Assembly (NCBI GenBank): GCA_026417375.1
Contig: JAOADJ010000010.1
Span: 1 to 46,767, forward strand
Reading direction: 5' to 3'
DNA from: Melioribacteraceae bacterium
Lineage (GTDB): Bacteria > Bacteroidota > Ignavibacteria > Ignavibacteriales > Melioribacteraceae
Length of the DNA: 46,767 nucleotides
The position numbers and the translations under genes are program-made. Under the pieces are notes generated by a model, which saw only the letters and a program-made list of their open reading frames with translations, was not told where the DNA came from and searched no databases. Below, in pieces: positions 17,470-27,143 of the stretch; position 1 is the stretch's first letter; the number at the start of each line of letters is the position of its first letter.

Positions 17470-18195
17470 TTACTCTCTGCTTCTTAAAATTTCGAACAAC
17501 ATTATTCCTGTTGCAACAGAAACATTTAATGAATCAATTTTTCCTTTTATAGGAATTTTTACAAGGAAATCACAATGTTCAGCTACAAGTTTGCGTATTC
17601 CTTTTTCTTCATTTCCCATTACTAATGCAACAGGCATTTTATAATCAAGCTGATTGTAAAATTTATTTCCATTTAAATGAGTTCCTACAATCCAGAAATT
17701 GTTTCTTTTTAATTCATCAATTGTTTGTACAAGATTATGTACTTTACAAATTTTTAGGTATGAAACAGCACCTGCTGAAATTTTTTCAACTGTTTCTGTA
17801 ATTGGAGAACTTTGATTAGTTGTTAAAATAATTCCATCAACACCTGCACATTCAGCGCTTCTAAAAATAGCCCCTAAATTTTGTGGGTCCTGAATTGTAT
17901 CAAGCAAAAGTAAAAGTGGATATTTAGATTTTTGTGATTCACTTATTAATTCATCAAGTGAATAATATTTTTGTGATGATTTAATTGCAACAACACCTTG
18001 AGAATCTTCTACTTTTGAAATAGCATTAAATTTTTGAGTAGAAAGTTGAGTGATTTTAATTTTATTTTTTTTTGCTGCGGAAAAAATTCTGTTAATTGCT
18101 TCCCCATGTTGACCAAATGCTATATAAATTACTTCTATTTCAATTCCTGAATTAATTGCTTCGAGTACAGGTTTTCTACCAATTATTTTTTGCAT
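17470..18195 (-). CDS. rlmB: 23S rRNA 2'-O-methyltransferase RlmB (TrmH family)
   Basis: 241 residues, the length and order of RlmB, which in E. coli methylates G2251 in the 23S rRNA P-loop. N-terminal L30e-like domain (IIGRKPVLEAI, HGEAINRIF, QGVVA) and knotted SPOUT domain with motif 1 DTIQDPQNLGAIFRSAE, motif 2 ALVMGNEEKGI and motif 3 IPIKGKIDSLNVSVA. Last gene of a four-gene operon with ptsN, hisS and an unknown gene; its ATG directly follows the stop of the preceding gene. It is a paralogue of the methyltransferase at 3152-3904. Confidence 0.93.
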   Translation of the reverse strand: MQKIIGRKPVLEAINSGIEIEVIYIAFGQHGEAINRIFSAAKKNKIKITQLSTQKFNAISKVEDSQGVVAIKSSQKYYSLDELISESQKSKYPLLLLLDTIQDPQNLGAIFRSAECAGVDGIILTTNQSSPITETVEKISAGAVSYLKICKVHNLVQTIDELKRNNFWIVGTHLNGNKFYNQLDYKMPVALVMGNEEKGIRKLVAEHCDFLVKIPIKGKIDSLNVSVATGIMLFEILRSRE

Positions 18196-18711
18196 TTATT
18201 TTTCCGGGAAAGTGAATTTATTTTCATCAACTATAAATTCACAAAATAATCTGTTATTCTTTTTCTTTGGTAAATATTTTTCAAGCACTGTTATTGTTTT
18301 ACTTACACTATTTATATCAATATTTGCCGAATTAATTGCTCCATCTTGTTTTACCACATTAATTGTATAATTACCAAATAAATCTTCAAATAAATTTTCT
18401 GATTGGGCTGGCATTATTTGTGGGACAGAATCCATTTTAGCTTTTAATCCCATTATAACTAAATTGATTACATCTTTTTCTTTAATAACATCAACAGAAA
18501 CTTCGTATGCAAAAGCGGTAAACTCCACAACAGTTTCAATTAAAAAAGCCACATATTGTTTTTTTAATTTATTATCATATTTGAAATAAATTGAACAAAT
18601 AAATTCTTGTTTATCCGGTTTCTTAGATGGAATTGCATCCAAAGCAGTATGAGCTTTTTTCTTTCTTGTCTTTGGAATTTTCGGAATATCTTTTGGCTTT
18701 CTAAGTGGCAA
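18196..18711 (-). CDS. Unknown protein between hisS and rlmB
   Basis: 171 residues, not recognised. The N-terminus is strongly basic and proline-rich (PLRKPKDIPKIPKTRKKK), which would suit RNA or ribosome contact. The rest is a mixed alpha/beta segment with no Cys motif or membrane span (IYFKYDNKLKKQYVAFLIET, then VEKYLPKKK-like end). The start codon is TTG, placed immediately after the hisS TAA (TAATTG), and its stop abuts the rlmB ATG. This zero-spacing inside a translation operon argues that it is a real, translationally coupled gene. Confidence 0.7.
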   Translation of the reverse strand: MPLRKPKDIPKIPKTRKKKAHTALDAIPSKKPDKQEFICSIYFKYDNKLKKQYVAFLIETVVEFTAFAYEVSVDVIKEKDVINLVIMGLKAKMDSVPQIMPAQSENLFEDLFGNYTINVVKQDGAINSANIDINSVSKTITVLEKYLPKKKNNRLFCEFIVDENKFTFPEK

Positions 18712-19971
18712 TTATTCACCAATTTTTTTTATAAGTTTTTCTATTTCGTTTAAAGAAATATTTTCTTGTTCACTATTCAACATATTTTTTAAAACTACTT
18801 CATTATTTTTTAATTCTTCTCCACCTACAAATAAAACATATTTTGCATTCAATTTATTGGCTTCTCTCATTTGAGCTTTTACACTTCTTAAAAGATAATC
18901 TAATTCAACAGTTAAGTTTTTCCTTCTTAAAGAAATTGCTATGTTATATGATAATTCTGATTTTGTTTTATCTAAAGTAATTATATATAAATCAATTTTA
19001 TCTTCAGGAATACTTAGAACATTTTCGTTTTCGCATGCTAAAAGAATTCTTTCCATACCAGCTGCAAAACCAACTCCTGGTAAATCAGAACCGCCAAGTT
19101 CTTTTACTAATCCATTATATCTACCACCGCCACATAATGCACTTTGTGAACCAACACTTTTACTTACAATTTCGAAAGTTGTATGAGTATAATAATCTAA
19201 TCCTCTTACAAGTGAACTATCAACACTAAAATTTACATTTGCTTTTTTTAAAGTTGATTTAACAGTTTCAAAATGTGATAAACTTTCATCCTTTAAATAA
19301 TTTATTAGCAGAGGTGCATGTTTCATAATTTCAATATCTCTTTCATCTTTGCTATCAAAAATTCTTAAAACATTTGTTTCAAATCTTTTTTTACTTTCTT
19401 CAGAAAGATTGGATAAGTGAGATTTTAAATATTCTCTCAAAACATTTTTATAATCTTCTCTTTCAGATGGAACACCTAACGAATTAATTTTTACTTCAAG
19501 ATTTTTAAGACCTAACTGAGCTAAAATATCAAATGCCATAATAATCATTTCTGCATCAAGAAGAGGATCGTTGCTTCCTATAGATTCTGCACCAAATTGA
19601 TGAAACTGACGATATCGCCCGGCTTGTGGTCTTTCTTGTCTAAACATTGGTCCAATATAAAATAATTTATTTAGACTTTGTTTTTTCTCAAGAGAATGTT
19701 CTATTAACGCACGAACTACACTTGCCGTTAACTCAGGACGTAATGTTAAACTTTCCCCACTTCTATCTAAAAATGTGTACATCTCTTTACTTACAATATC
19801 CGTTGCTTCTCCAATTCCTCTTGCAAATAAAGAAGTGTTTTCAAATATAGGTGTTCTGATTTCTTTGTAATTAAATTTAGAAAAAATTTTTTTAATTAAA
19901 TTTTCAAGAAAGTACCATTTAGAAATATCTGATGGAAGGATATCCTTTGTTCCAGTTATAGCTTTAATCAT
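18712..19971 (-). CDS. hisS: Histidyl-tRNA synthetase
   Basis: 419 residues, normal for bacterial HisRS, a class II dimer that charges tRNA-His. Motif 1 region (IRTPIFENTSLFARGIG), the RPELTA segment, motif 2 (MFRQERPQAGRYRQFHQFG), the HisRS-specific GLDYYTHTTFEI and GGGRYNGL loops, motif 3 (GVGFAAGMERIL) and a C-terminal anticodon-binding domain (VELDYLLRSVKAQMREANK) are all present. The ATG overlaps the stop of ptsN by four bases (ATGA, 19968-19971), so translation is probably coupled to it. Confidence 0.97.
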   Translation of the reverse strand: MIKAITGTKDILPSDISKWYFLENLIKKIFSKFNYKEIRTPIFENTSLFARGIGEATDIVSKEMYTFLDRSGESLTLRPELTASVVRALIEHSLEKKQSLNKLFYIGPMFRQERPQAGRYRQFHQFGAESIGSNDPLLDAEMIIMAFDILAQLGLKNLEVKINSLGVPSEREDYKNVLREYLKSHLSNLSEESKKRFETNVLRIFDSKDERDIEIMKHAPLLINYLKDESLSHFETVKSTLKKANVNFSVDSSLVRGLDYYTHTTFEIVSKSVGSQSALCGGGRYNGLVKELGGSDLPGVGFAAGMERILLACENENVLSIPEDKIDLYIITLDKTKSELSYNIAISLRRKNLTVELDYLLRSVKAQMREANKLNAKYVLFVGGEELKNNEVVLKNMLNSEQENISLNEIEKLIKKIGE

Positions 19972-20441
19972 GAATTTTCAAAATATAATTTTTCTTCTTG
20001 TTCAAATAAATTATAAATTTCTTCAGCGGTAGTTGCATTTGCTAGATTTTCTCTAAATTCTTCAAGGTTCATCATTCTTGATAAACGACTTAATAATTTT
20101 ATATGTGGACCAACTAAATTTTCTTTCCCTACAAGTAAAAAAATTAATTTAACTGGTTGATCGTCAAGAGATTGAAAATCAATCGGTGTTTCTAATTTTC
20201 CAAATGCACCAATAATTTCTGTAACATAATTTGTTTTGGCATGTGGAATTGCAAATCCTTTTCCAACACCAGTGGACATTATTTTTTCTCTTTCTAATAC
20301 TGCTTTGTATATTTCATCAATATCCTTTATTCGTGGATCATCTTGAAATGAGTAAACTAATTCTTTTATTGCACTTTCTTTATCGATACTTTTCATCGAT
20401 GGTATAATGTTTTCAACTTTTAATATTTCACAAATTTTCAT
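19968..20441 (-). CDS. ptsN: PTS EIIA domain protein (EIIA-Ntr/fructose type)
   Basis: 157 residues forming a single EIIA domain of the mannitol/fructose/Ntr class. The phosphorylated His lies in GKGFAIPHAKT (H67). Further family signatures are FLLVGKENLVGPHIKLLSRLSRMM and the terminal helices. No EIIB, EIIC, HPr or EI gene is nearby, so a regulatory role like PtsN is more likely than sugar transport. First gene of the ptsN-hisS-unknown-rlmB operon. The symbol is given by similarity of domain type and context; a fructose-specific assignment cannot be excluded. Confidence 0.85.
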   Translation of the reverse strand: MKICEILKVENIIPSMKSIDKESAIKELVYSFQDDPRIKDIDEIYKAVLEREKIMSTGVGKGFAIPHAKTNYVTEIIGAFGKLETPIDFQSLDDQPVKLIFLLVGKENLVGPHIKLLSRLSRMMNLEEFRENLANATTAEEIYNLFEQEEKLYFENS

Positions 20442-20601
20442 TTTTTACACTTCTAATTAATCTTCTGCAAAATTAAGAAAGCTCTTTTGTTTAACAAAAT
20501 TAAATCGTCTTTTTATAAAATTTTTATTTCTTGCTCTCTGAATTATTAAAATATAATTTAACAATGCAAAATAATTTAAAAACTTTTTCTCGAGGATTTA
20601 T

Positions 20602-22302
20602 ATGAATATTCAAAACAAAACAGTACTTGTATTAGGCGGATGGGGATTAGTTGGAAACGCTGTCATTAGAAAAATTGTGCCTGAAAAACCAAAAAAAATA
20701 ATTGTAACTTCACTAAGAAAAGAAGAAGCTGAAGAAGCTGTAACAAAGTTGCATGAAGAATTTCCAAATTTACCCAATGATTATTTTATACCTTGGTGGG
20801 GTAATATTTTTGTTCGTTACGATTTCAAAGATTCTGACCGTATTTCACTACTTGATAATCCCGAAACCAGAAAAATATTAATGCAAGACACAATGGAAGA
20901 ATTGAATGATGATATATTATTTAACTCTTCTATATTTAAGTTAATGAGTGAATTCAAACCAGAAATTGTTATTGATTGTATTAATACTGCAACAGGAATT
21001 GCTTATCAGGATTTATATACTACTTACAGAAAAATCAATAAACTAATTCAAAAAGATCCGGAAAAAAATGAAATTATAGCTGAAACTGAAAAGCTATTAT
21101 GCACCCTTTATGTTCCACAATTAATAAGACATGTTCAAATAATGTATAATTCAATGAATCAAGCAGGAACTGAGATTTATATTAAAATTGGAACAAGTGG
21201 AACAGGTGGAATGGGATTAAATATTCCATACACTCATAGTGAAGAAAAACCATCACGCGTTCTCTTAAGTAAATCTTCAGTAGCAGGTGCTCATACATTA
21301 CTTTTATTTTTAATGGGAAGAACACCTGATGCCCCAATTACAAAAGAAATTAAACCAACAGCTGCTATAGCATGGAAAAGAATTGAATTCGGTGAAATTA
21401 AAAAAGGAGGAAAACCAATTGAAATAGTAAATGTTCCTTTCGAACAAGCTTTTGAACTCAAAGATAAATTACAACTAAAACTTGAAAATAAATTTCCATC
21501 ATCTGGTGAAAATTTAAAATGTGTTTTCATTGATACAGGTGAAAATGGAACATTCTCACGTGGAGAATTTGAAGCAATTACTGCTCAGGGACAAATGGAA
21601 TATGTTACACCGGAAGAAATTGCAGATGATGTAATTTTTGAAATAAAAGGTGGTAACACTGGTCACGATATTATTAACGCACTTGATAATGCAACTTTAG
21701 AGCCAACTTATCGTGCTGGATTTATGCAACACTGGGCAGTTGATAAATTAGACGAATTAGAAAAAATTCATAATGTAAACAGTGTTGCATTTGAATTACT
21801 TGGTCCACCAAGACTTTCAAAACTTCTTCACGAAATAAACATATTAAAAAATATTTATGGATCGATGCAAAACATTTGCAATCAATCTCCAAAATCATTA
21901 TCTGATGCTTGCTTTGATTATTTAAAGAAAAATGAAAAACTAAAAAATGAAATCATCTCAATTGGTATTCCGATTTTATTACCAAACGGAAAACAACTAC
22001 TTCGGGGAAACGAAATAAAAATTCCTCCATTCAGAGGAGAAAACGAATTAGAATTAAATGAAGTTAATTTAAATAATTGGGCTAATGATGGTTGGGTTGA
22101 TTTAAGAGAGAATAACATGTTAGTTTGGCAACAAAGATTAAAATCCATAATGAAAGAAGCTGAGTCGATCCATCCTAATGATACAAGTTCGATGCATGTA
22201 AGAACTAAAAAATATTGGAATAATTTTGAAACTATTGATATAGGAAAAGTAGTCGGTTGGATATTTATCAAAGAAGAAAAAGGGGAAAGAATGAAAGCTT
22301 AA
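20602..22302 (+). CDS. NAD(P)-binding Rossmann-fold dehydrogenase/epimerase-like protein
   Basis: 566 residues. It opens with a Rossmann nucleotide site (TVLVLGGWGLVGNAVIRK) and later carries VIDCINTATG and GTSGTGGMGLNIPYTHSEEKPS, placing it in the extended short-chain dehydrogenase/epimerase superfamily. The classical YxxxK pair is not evident, so the chemistry is uncertain. The C-terminal 200 residues (HEINILKNIYGSMQNICNQ to VVGWIFIKEE) are a domain I do not recognise, making it about twice the usual epimerase length. Ribosome binding site cgagga. Cytoplasmic, monocistronic, divergent from ptsN. Confidence 0.7.
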   Translation: MNIQNKTVLVLGGWGLVGNAVIRKIVPEKPKKIIVTSLRKEEAEEAVTKLHEEFPNLPNDYFIPWWGNIFVRYDFKDSDRISLLDNPETRKILMQDTMEELNDDILFNSSIFKLMSEFKPEIVIDCINTATGIAYQDLYTTYRKINKLIQKDPEKNEIIAETEKLLCTLYVPQLIRHVQIMYNSMNQAGTEIYIKIGTSGTGGMGLNIPYTHSEEKPSRVLLSKSSVAGAHTLLLFLMGRTPDAPITKEIKPTAAIAWKRIEFGEIKKGGKPIEIVNVPFEQAFELKDKLQLKLENKFPSSGENLKCVFIDTGENGTFSRGEFEAITAQGQMEYVTPEEIADDVIFEIKGGNTGHDIINALDNATLEPTYRAGFMQHWAVDKLDELEKIHNVNSVAFELLGPPRLSKLLHEINILKNIYGSMQNICNQSPKSLSDACFDYLKKNEKLKNEIISIGIPILLPNGKQLLRGNEIKIPPFRGENELELNEVNLNNWANDGWVDLRENNMLVWQQRLKSIMKEAESIHPNDTSSMHVRTKKYWNNFETIDIGKVVGWIFIKEEKGERMKA

Positions 22303-22310
22303 AATAAAAA

Positions 22311-22340
22311 AAGTCCCACTCGATAATCGATGTGGGACTT
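22311..22340 (-). terminator. Rho-independent terminator read on the minus strand
   Basis: Stem aagtcccac (22311-22319) / gtgggactt (22332-22340) with an inner tcgat/atcga stem. On the minus strand seven T follow; on the plus strand only a weak ttt follows. It lies 8 bases beyond the plus-strand dehydrogenase stop, so it may act on both strands, but its polarity points to a minus-strand transcript. Confidence 0.75.
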
Positions 22341-22464
22341 TAACCCCTTAACTATTCTGGATATCTCCCCAAACTTAATAAATGGATCATCCCCCAATTG
22401 ATCCTTAAATCTGAAGAAGTTCAAACTTTTTAACAAAATTTCAAAAATCACGGAGGAAAAATAA

Positions 22465-22530
22465 ATGCAAATATTCAATTTATCGCTGGTAGTTTTATCA
22501 AAAAAAATCACTTTTTTTAAAAAAAATTAA
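22465..22530 (+). CDS. Possible 21-residue peptide gene
   Basis: ATG at 22465 preceded by cggaggaaaaataa, the most canonical ribosome binding site in this stretch, and stop at 22528-22530. The peptide is hydrophobic then basic (MQIFNLSLVVLSKKITFFKKN), resembling a small membrane-active or leader peptide. No plus-strand gene follows, so it is not an ordinary leader. Chance occurrence in AT-rich DNA is quite possible. Confidence 0.25.
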   Translation: MQIFNLSLVVLSKKITFFKKN

Positions 22531-22535
22531 AAAAA

Positions 22536-22557
22536 AGACTGGTAGTTATACCAGTCT
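22536..22557 (-). terminator. Rho-independent terminator for the small membrane protein gene
   Basis: Stem agactggta (22536-22544) / taccagtct (22549-22557) with a four-base loop; on the minus strand a run of T follows. It closes the gene ending at 22587. Confidence 0.8.
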
Positions 22558-22586
22558 CTAAAAACACAAACAGTCTTCTTTAATTT

Positions 22587-22994
22587 CTATAAATAAAAAT
22601 TGGCAGCTTTTACTTTAATATTTTTCAATTTATCATTTACAATAGAATACCTTAACCCTTTTCCATTTTTCTTTCTCTCTTCAATTTCTTCTATTGAAAG
22701 GTTTTGGTGATTGAGATTGGTAATTTTGATAATATTTGAGCGTGGACTATTTTCTTGAATTTTATCACTATAAACTGCTCTTTCATAAATTTTTGCAACC
22801 TGCTCATTTCGTAAAGTTTTTTGATTCTCAATTCTTGTTTGTCTGTTCAACTTAATTGGAATCTGTTCATATCTAATTTTTTCTTGAATATTATTTGTTC
22901 TTGTTTTAGATATTGTATAAGAGATTAATATCACAAATCCAAAAAAAACAAATGATATTAAAAGAATACTATATATTATTTCTACTAATTCCAT
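22587..22994 (-). CDS. Small single-span membrane protein of unknown function
   Basis: 135 residues from the preferred ATG at 22994, which places one membrane segment at residues about 3-28 (VEIIYSILLISFVFFGFVILIS). The remaining 105 residues are charged and cytoplasmic by the positive-inside rule (KTRTNNIQEKIRYEQIPIKLNRQTR). An upstream in-frame ATG at 23036 would add 14 residues (MALQLSFNIKKDFE). Neither has a strong ribosome binding site. No family recognised; monocistronic with its own terminator. Confidence 0.6.
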   Translation of the reverse strand: MELVEIIYSILLISFVFFGFVILISYTISKTRTNNIQEKIRYEQIPIKLNRQTRIENQKTLRNEQVAKIYERAVYSDKIQENSPRSNIIKITNLNHQNLSIEEIEERKKNGKGLRYSIVNDKLKNIKVKAANFYL

Positions 22995-23201
22995 TTCAAA
23001 ATCTTTTTTTATATTGAAACTCAATTGAAGTGCCAAGATAAAATGCGTTTTTATTAATTAAGTAAAGTTGAATTATTTATTGATAGTTTCACTTTGGGAA
23101 TTTGTAACAAATTGATACTTAATTAATTTCAAAACAAAAGTAATTAAGACTAATATTAATTAAAGTGATTATGGTCAATAATATTTATAAATGGTTAGAT
23201 T

Positions 23202-24086
23202 TTAATAAAGAAATAATAATGCAACCCCTGCAACAGCAAGAAAAGCACCTAATACTGAAAACCAAGTAAGTTTTTCTTTGTAATAAAAATATACCATTGG
23301 AAGCATTATAATCGGAACTGTTGCCATAATTGTAGAAGCAATTCCGACTTTTGTATGTGAAATTGATATTAAACTAAATGTTATGCCAAGATAAGGACCA
23401 ATAAATGAACCTATAATTGTAAATATTAATCCTTTTTTATTATTCTTAAATGTTTTTATCGGGTGAGAATACCTATTTGTTAATGTTGAAATTGGAATTA
23501 TTAAAATTAATGCGGAAGAAATTCTTACAAAAGTAGCAACAAATCCATTTATTTCACCTTCATTAAAAGCGAGTTTAGCAAAAATTAATCCTACAGCCTG
23601 CCCAATTGATCCAAGTAAAGCGTAGAAAATTCCATTAAAATCAACTTTATAATTTGAAGTTGGTTTTTCTTCACGTTTTAAAACAACGATCGAAATTCCA
23701 ATAATTGTAACTAAAATTCCCAATACACCTATAACAGAAATACTTTCCCCCAAAAATAGATATGCAAGTAAAGCAGCAAATGCCGGTGATGAAGACATTA
23801 CAAGCATACTTAATCTTGCCCCAATTAATCTATAGGCATTAAATAAAAAAGTATCTCCGAAAACTAAACCAATAAAACCACTTATTATCAAAAGGATTAT
23901 TTGTTTTAATGACAAATTAAAAGGAGCTTGAATAATTATTATTGTAATTAATAAGTATGTAAAAGCCAAAATCATTCTTGTAACATTTACATAAAAAGAA
24001 CCAACTCTTCTTGAAGCTTCAGAAAAAGCAATTGAAGTCATTGACCATAAAAATGCAGTTATTAATGCAGTTATTTCACCTAGCAT
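23202..24086 (-). CDS. EamA/DMT-superfamily transporter
   Basis: 294 residues with about ten hydrophobic segments in two EamA repeats (first opens EITALITAFLWSMTSIAFSEASRR; second around FNGIFYALLGSIGQAVGLIFAK). Members are inner-membrane exporters or permeases of amino acids, nucleosides and similar metabolites; the substrate cannot be inferred. It lies 59 bases after glnA on the same strand, with a 12-bp hairpin between, so co-transcription with glnA is possible and would hint at an amino acid or nitrogen compound. Confidence 0.85.
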   Translation of the reverse strand: MLGEITALITAFLWSMTSIAFSEASRRVGSFYVNVTRMILAFTYLLITIIIIQAPFNLSLKQIILLIISGFIGLVFGDTFLFNAYRLIGARLSMLVMSSSPAFAALLAYLFLGESISVIGVLGILVTIIGISIVVLKREEKPTSNYKVDFNGIFYALLGSIGQAVGLIFAKLAFNEGEINGFVATFVRISSALILIIPISTLTNRYSHPIKTFKNNKKGLIFTIIGSFIGPYLGITFSLISISHTKVGIASTIMATVPIIMLPMVYFYYKEKLTWFSVLGAFLAVAGVALLFLY

Positions 24087-24110
24087 AAAATTTATATTAT
24101 GATTAGAAGA

Positions 24111-24140
24111 GGAACGAAGAGATATAATTCTCTTCGTTCC
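24111..24140. other. Perfect 12-bp inverted repeat between glnA and the EamA gene
   Basis: ggaacgaagaga (24111-24122) / tctcttcgttcc (24129-24140), loop tataat. No U-tract follows on the minus strand, in which both flanking genes run, so it is not a canonical terminator. It could stabilise or process the mRNA, weaken read-through, or be a protein-binding dyad. Confidence 0.55.
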
Positions 24141-24145
24141 AAAAA

Positions 24146-25522
24146 TTATAGATTGAAATACATTTTAAACTCAAATGGATGAGGCATTGTGTTTATTGAA
24201 TTAATTTCTTCATGTTTTGATTTAACCCATTGATTTAATAACTCATCGGTAAATACATTTCCTCTTTTTAAAAAATCCTTATCAGATTCTAGAGCATCGA
24301 GAGCTTCATCTAAATTTCTTGGCAGTAATTTAATTTTGTGTAAATCATCTTCAAGAAAATTTTTATCGTAAGGTCCAAAGCCTTCTTTTGTTGGATCAAT
24401 TTTATTTTTCACTCCATCAATACCTGCTAAAATCATTGCACTCATTGCAAAGTATGGATTCATAGTTGCATCAGGTGGACGATATTCGAATCTTGTTACA
24501 TCCGGATCGTTAACATATTTAGGTATTCTGATAGCACTTGCACGATTTCCCATACCAAATGTTAATGCAACCGGGGCTTCAAAACCTGGGACTAATCTTT
24601 TGTATGAATTTGTTGATGGATTTGCAAAAGCTGAAAGAGCTGGTGCATGTTTTAATAATCCACCTATAAAATGTAATCCGAATTCATTAAAATTGCCGTA
24701 ACCACCTTTTTTATAAAAAGCATTTTTACCATTCTTTGTCAAATAAAGATGAAGGTGTAGTCCATTTCCAGCTTGTTGAAACATTGGTTTAGGCATAAAA
24801 GTTATGTAAAGATTTTTTTGACGAGCGAAATTAAAAAGAACATATTTTGCAGTAATAATATTATCTGCTGTTGTCAGCAAATCAGAAAAGTAAGTTTCAA
24901 TTTCTTGTTGTCCTCTTTCTCCAACTTCATGATGATGATATTTAACCTTCAATCCATACTTAGCTAATATCTTACAAGCTTCATCTCTGAAATCGTCATA
25001 GATATCAAATGGATTTGCTGCATGATAAGCTTTTTTATAAAACTCTTCAGCATGTTCAATTTTATAATAAGATTGTGAAGTTCTTGTATCATATTCAACA
25101 TCAGAAAAAATATAAAATTCAAATTCGGGTCCCCACCATGATTTATCGCAGCCTGTTTCTTTCAAAAGAAGATCTTCAACCTTTTTAGCAATATATCTAC
25201 CATCCTGATCAAAACGGGAACGGTTTTCATCTGTTAAAATAATATTAGCATAAAAACTTAAAGTTGGAGCATCTCTGAAAATATCAATTACTGCAGTATC
25301 TAAATCTGGAATTAAAATCATATCACTGTTTTCAACTTTTCTTAATCCATAACTAGAACCATCAAAGCCGACACCTTCTTTAATCATTTTTTCAATAATT
25401 TTATCATGAACGGGTAAAGTTATGTGATGCAATCTTCCGGCTAAATCAATTGCCTTTAAATCGATAAATTCTATTTTATGTTTTTTAATAATTTGATTAA
25501 TAGATTGAATTTTGTTTGCCAT
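24146..25522 (-). CDS. glnA: Glutamine synthetase, type I
   Basis: 458 residues; makes glutamine from glutamate, ammonia and ATP as a dodecamer. Family signatures: GVGFDGSSYGL, WWGPEFEFYIF (metal Glu), VGERGQQEIE, NGLHLHLYL (metal His), NPSTNSYKRLVPGFEAP and RFEYRPPDATMNPYFA. The segment after DKN, where adenylylated enzymes read NLYDLP, here reads FLEDDLHK: the modified Tyr is missing, so control by adenylylation is unlikely. No glnB, glnE or ntr gene is near. ATG preceded by gaggaac. Separated from enolase upstream by a terminator, so it has its own promoter within about 20 bases, or relies on read-through. Confidence 0.95.
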   Translation of the reverse strand: MANKIQSINQIIKKHKIEFIDLKAIDLAGRLHHITLPVHDKIIEKMIKEGVGFDGSSYGLRKVENSDMILIPDLDTAVIDIFRDAPTLSFYANIILTDENRSRFDQDGRYIAKKVEDLLLKETGCDKSWWGPEFEFYIFSDVEYDTRTSQSYYKIEHAEEFYKKAYHAANPFDIYDDFRDEACKILAKYGLKVKYHHHEVGERGQQEIETYFSDLLTTADNIITAKYVLFNFARQKNLYITFMPKPMFQQAGNGLHLHLYLTKNGKNAFYKKGGYGNFNEFGLHFIGGLLKHAPALSAFANPSTNSYKRLVPGFEAPVALTFGMGNRASAIRIPKYVNDPDVTRFEYRPPDATMNPYFAMSAMILAGIDGVKNKIDPTKEGFGPYDKNFLEDDLHKIKLLPRNLDEALDALESDKDFLKRGNVFTDELLNQWVKSKHEEINSINTMPHPFEFKMYFNL

Positions 25523-25544
25523 AGTTCCTCACTTTAAAGAAAAA

Positions 25545-25568
25545 AAACCCCCGAATAATCGGGGGTTT
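25545..25568 (-). terminator. Rho-independent terminator of eno
   Basis: Stem aaacccccga (25545-25554) / tcgggggttt (25559-25568), loop ataa, followed on the minus strand by a T-run. It sits between the eno stop and the glnA start. Confidence 0.9.
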
Positions 25569-25577
25569 AATTTTTAA

Positions 25578-26885
<1,308 letters not shown>

Positions 26886-27051
26886 TTAATTAGTGATTCA
26901 TAAAATCGATTCAAAAATTATTAAAAAGAGTGTGTAAATGCTAATTAAATGTTTATCAAAATAAATACATCTTTTATCATCAATTGGAAAATTTTATATT
27001 AGAAATACTTTTATTTATTTTGTTGACAAAATCTAATTAAGGTTAATGATT

Positions 27052-27124
27052 GCCCCGGTAGCTCAGAGGATAGAGCAGCGGTTTCCTAAACCGTTGGTCA
27101 GAGGTTCAACTCCTCTCCGGGGTA
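27052..27124 (+). tRNA. tRNA-Arg (anticodon CCT)
   Basis: Cloverleaf: acceptor GCCCCGG/CCGGGGT with a G1-U72 wobble, D arm GCTC/GAGC, anticodon stem GCGGT/ACCGT with loop TTCCTAA (anticodon CCT, reads AGG), T stem AGAGG/CCTCT with loop TTCAACT, discriminator A, no encoded CCA. It lies 19 bases before a small membrane protein gene and may share its transcript. Confidence 0.95.
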
Positions 27125-27143
27125 CAAAATAATAGAGATTATT

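Larger units (their letters stand above)
22303..22586. other. Structured convergent intergenic region
   Basis: 284 bases between two convergent genes, holding three dyads: 22311-22340, ggatca...tgatcc (22383-22403) and 22536-22557. The first and last each carry a U-tract only for the minus strand, which implies two separate minus-strand transcript ends about 230 bases apart. A G-rich minus-strand stretch (22340-22425) contrasts with the surroundings. A short plus-strand frame with a good ribosome binding site is listed separately. Confidence 0.5.

Noticed and set aside
22299..22511. 70-codon open frame on the minus strand
   Set aside because: It runs straight through a strong terminator hairpin and ends past it, so it is unlikely to be translated as such; the interval is treated as a possible RNA instead.
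27023..27048. TTGACA followed by TTAATG as promoter of tRNA-Arg
   Set aside because: The -10 candidate would place the start point inside the mature tRNA.
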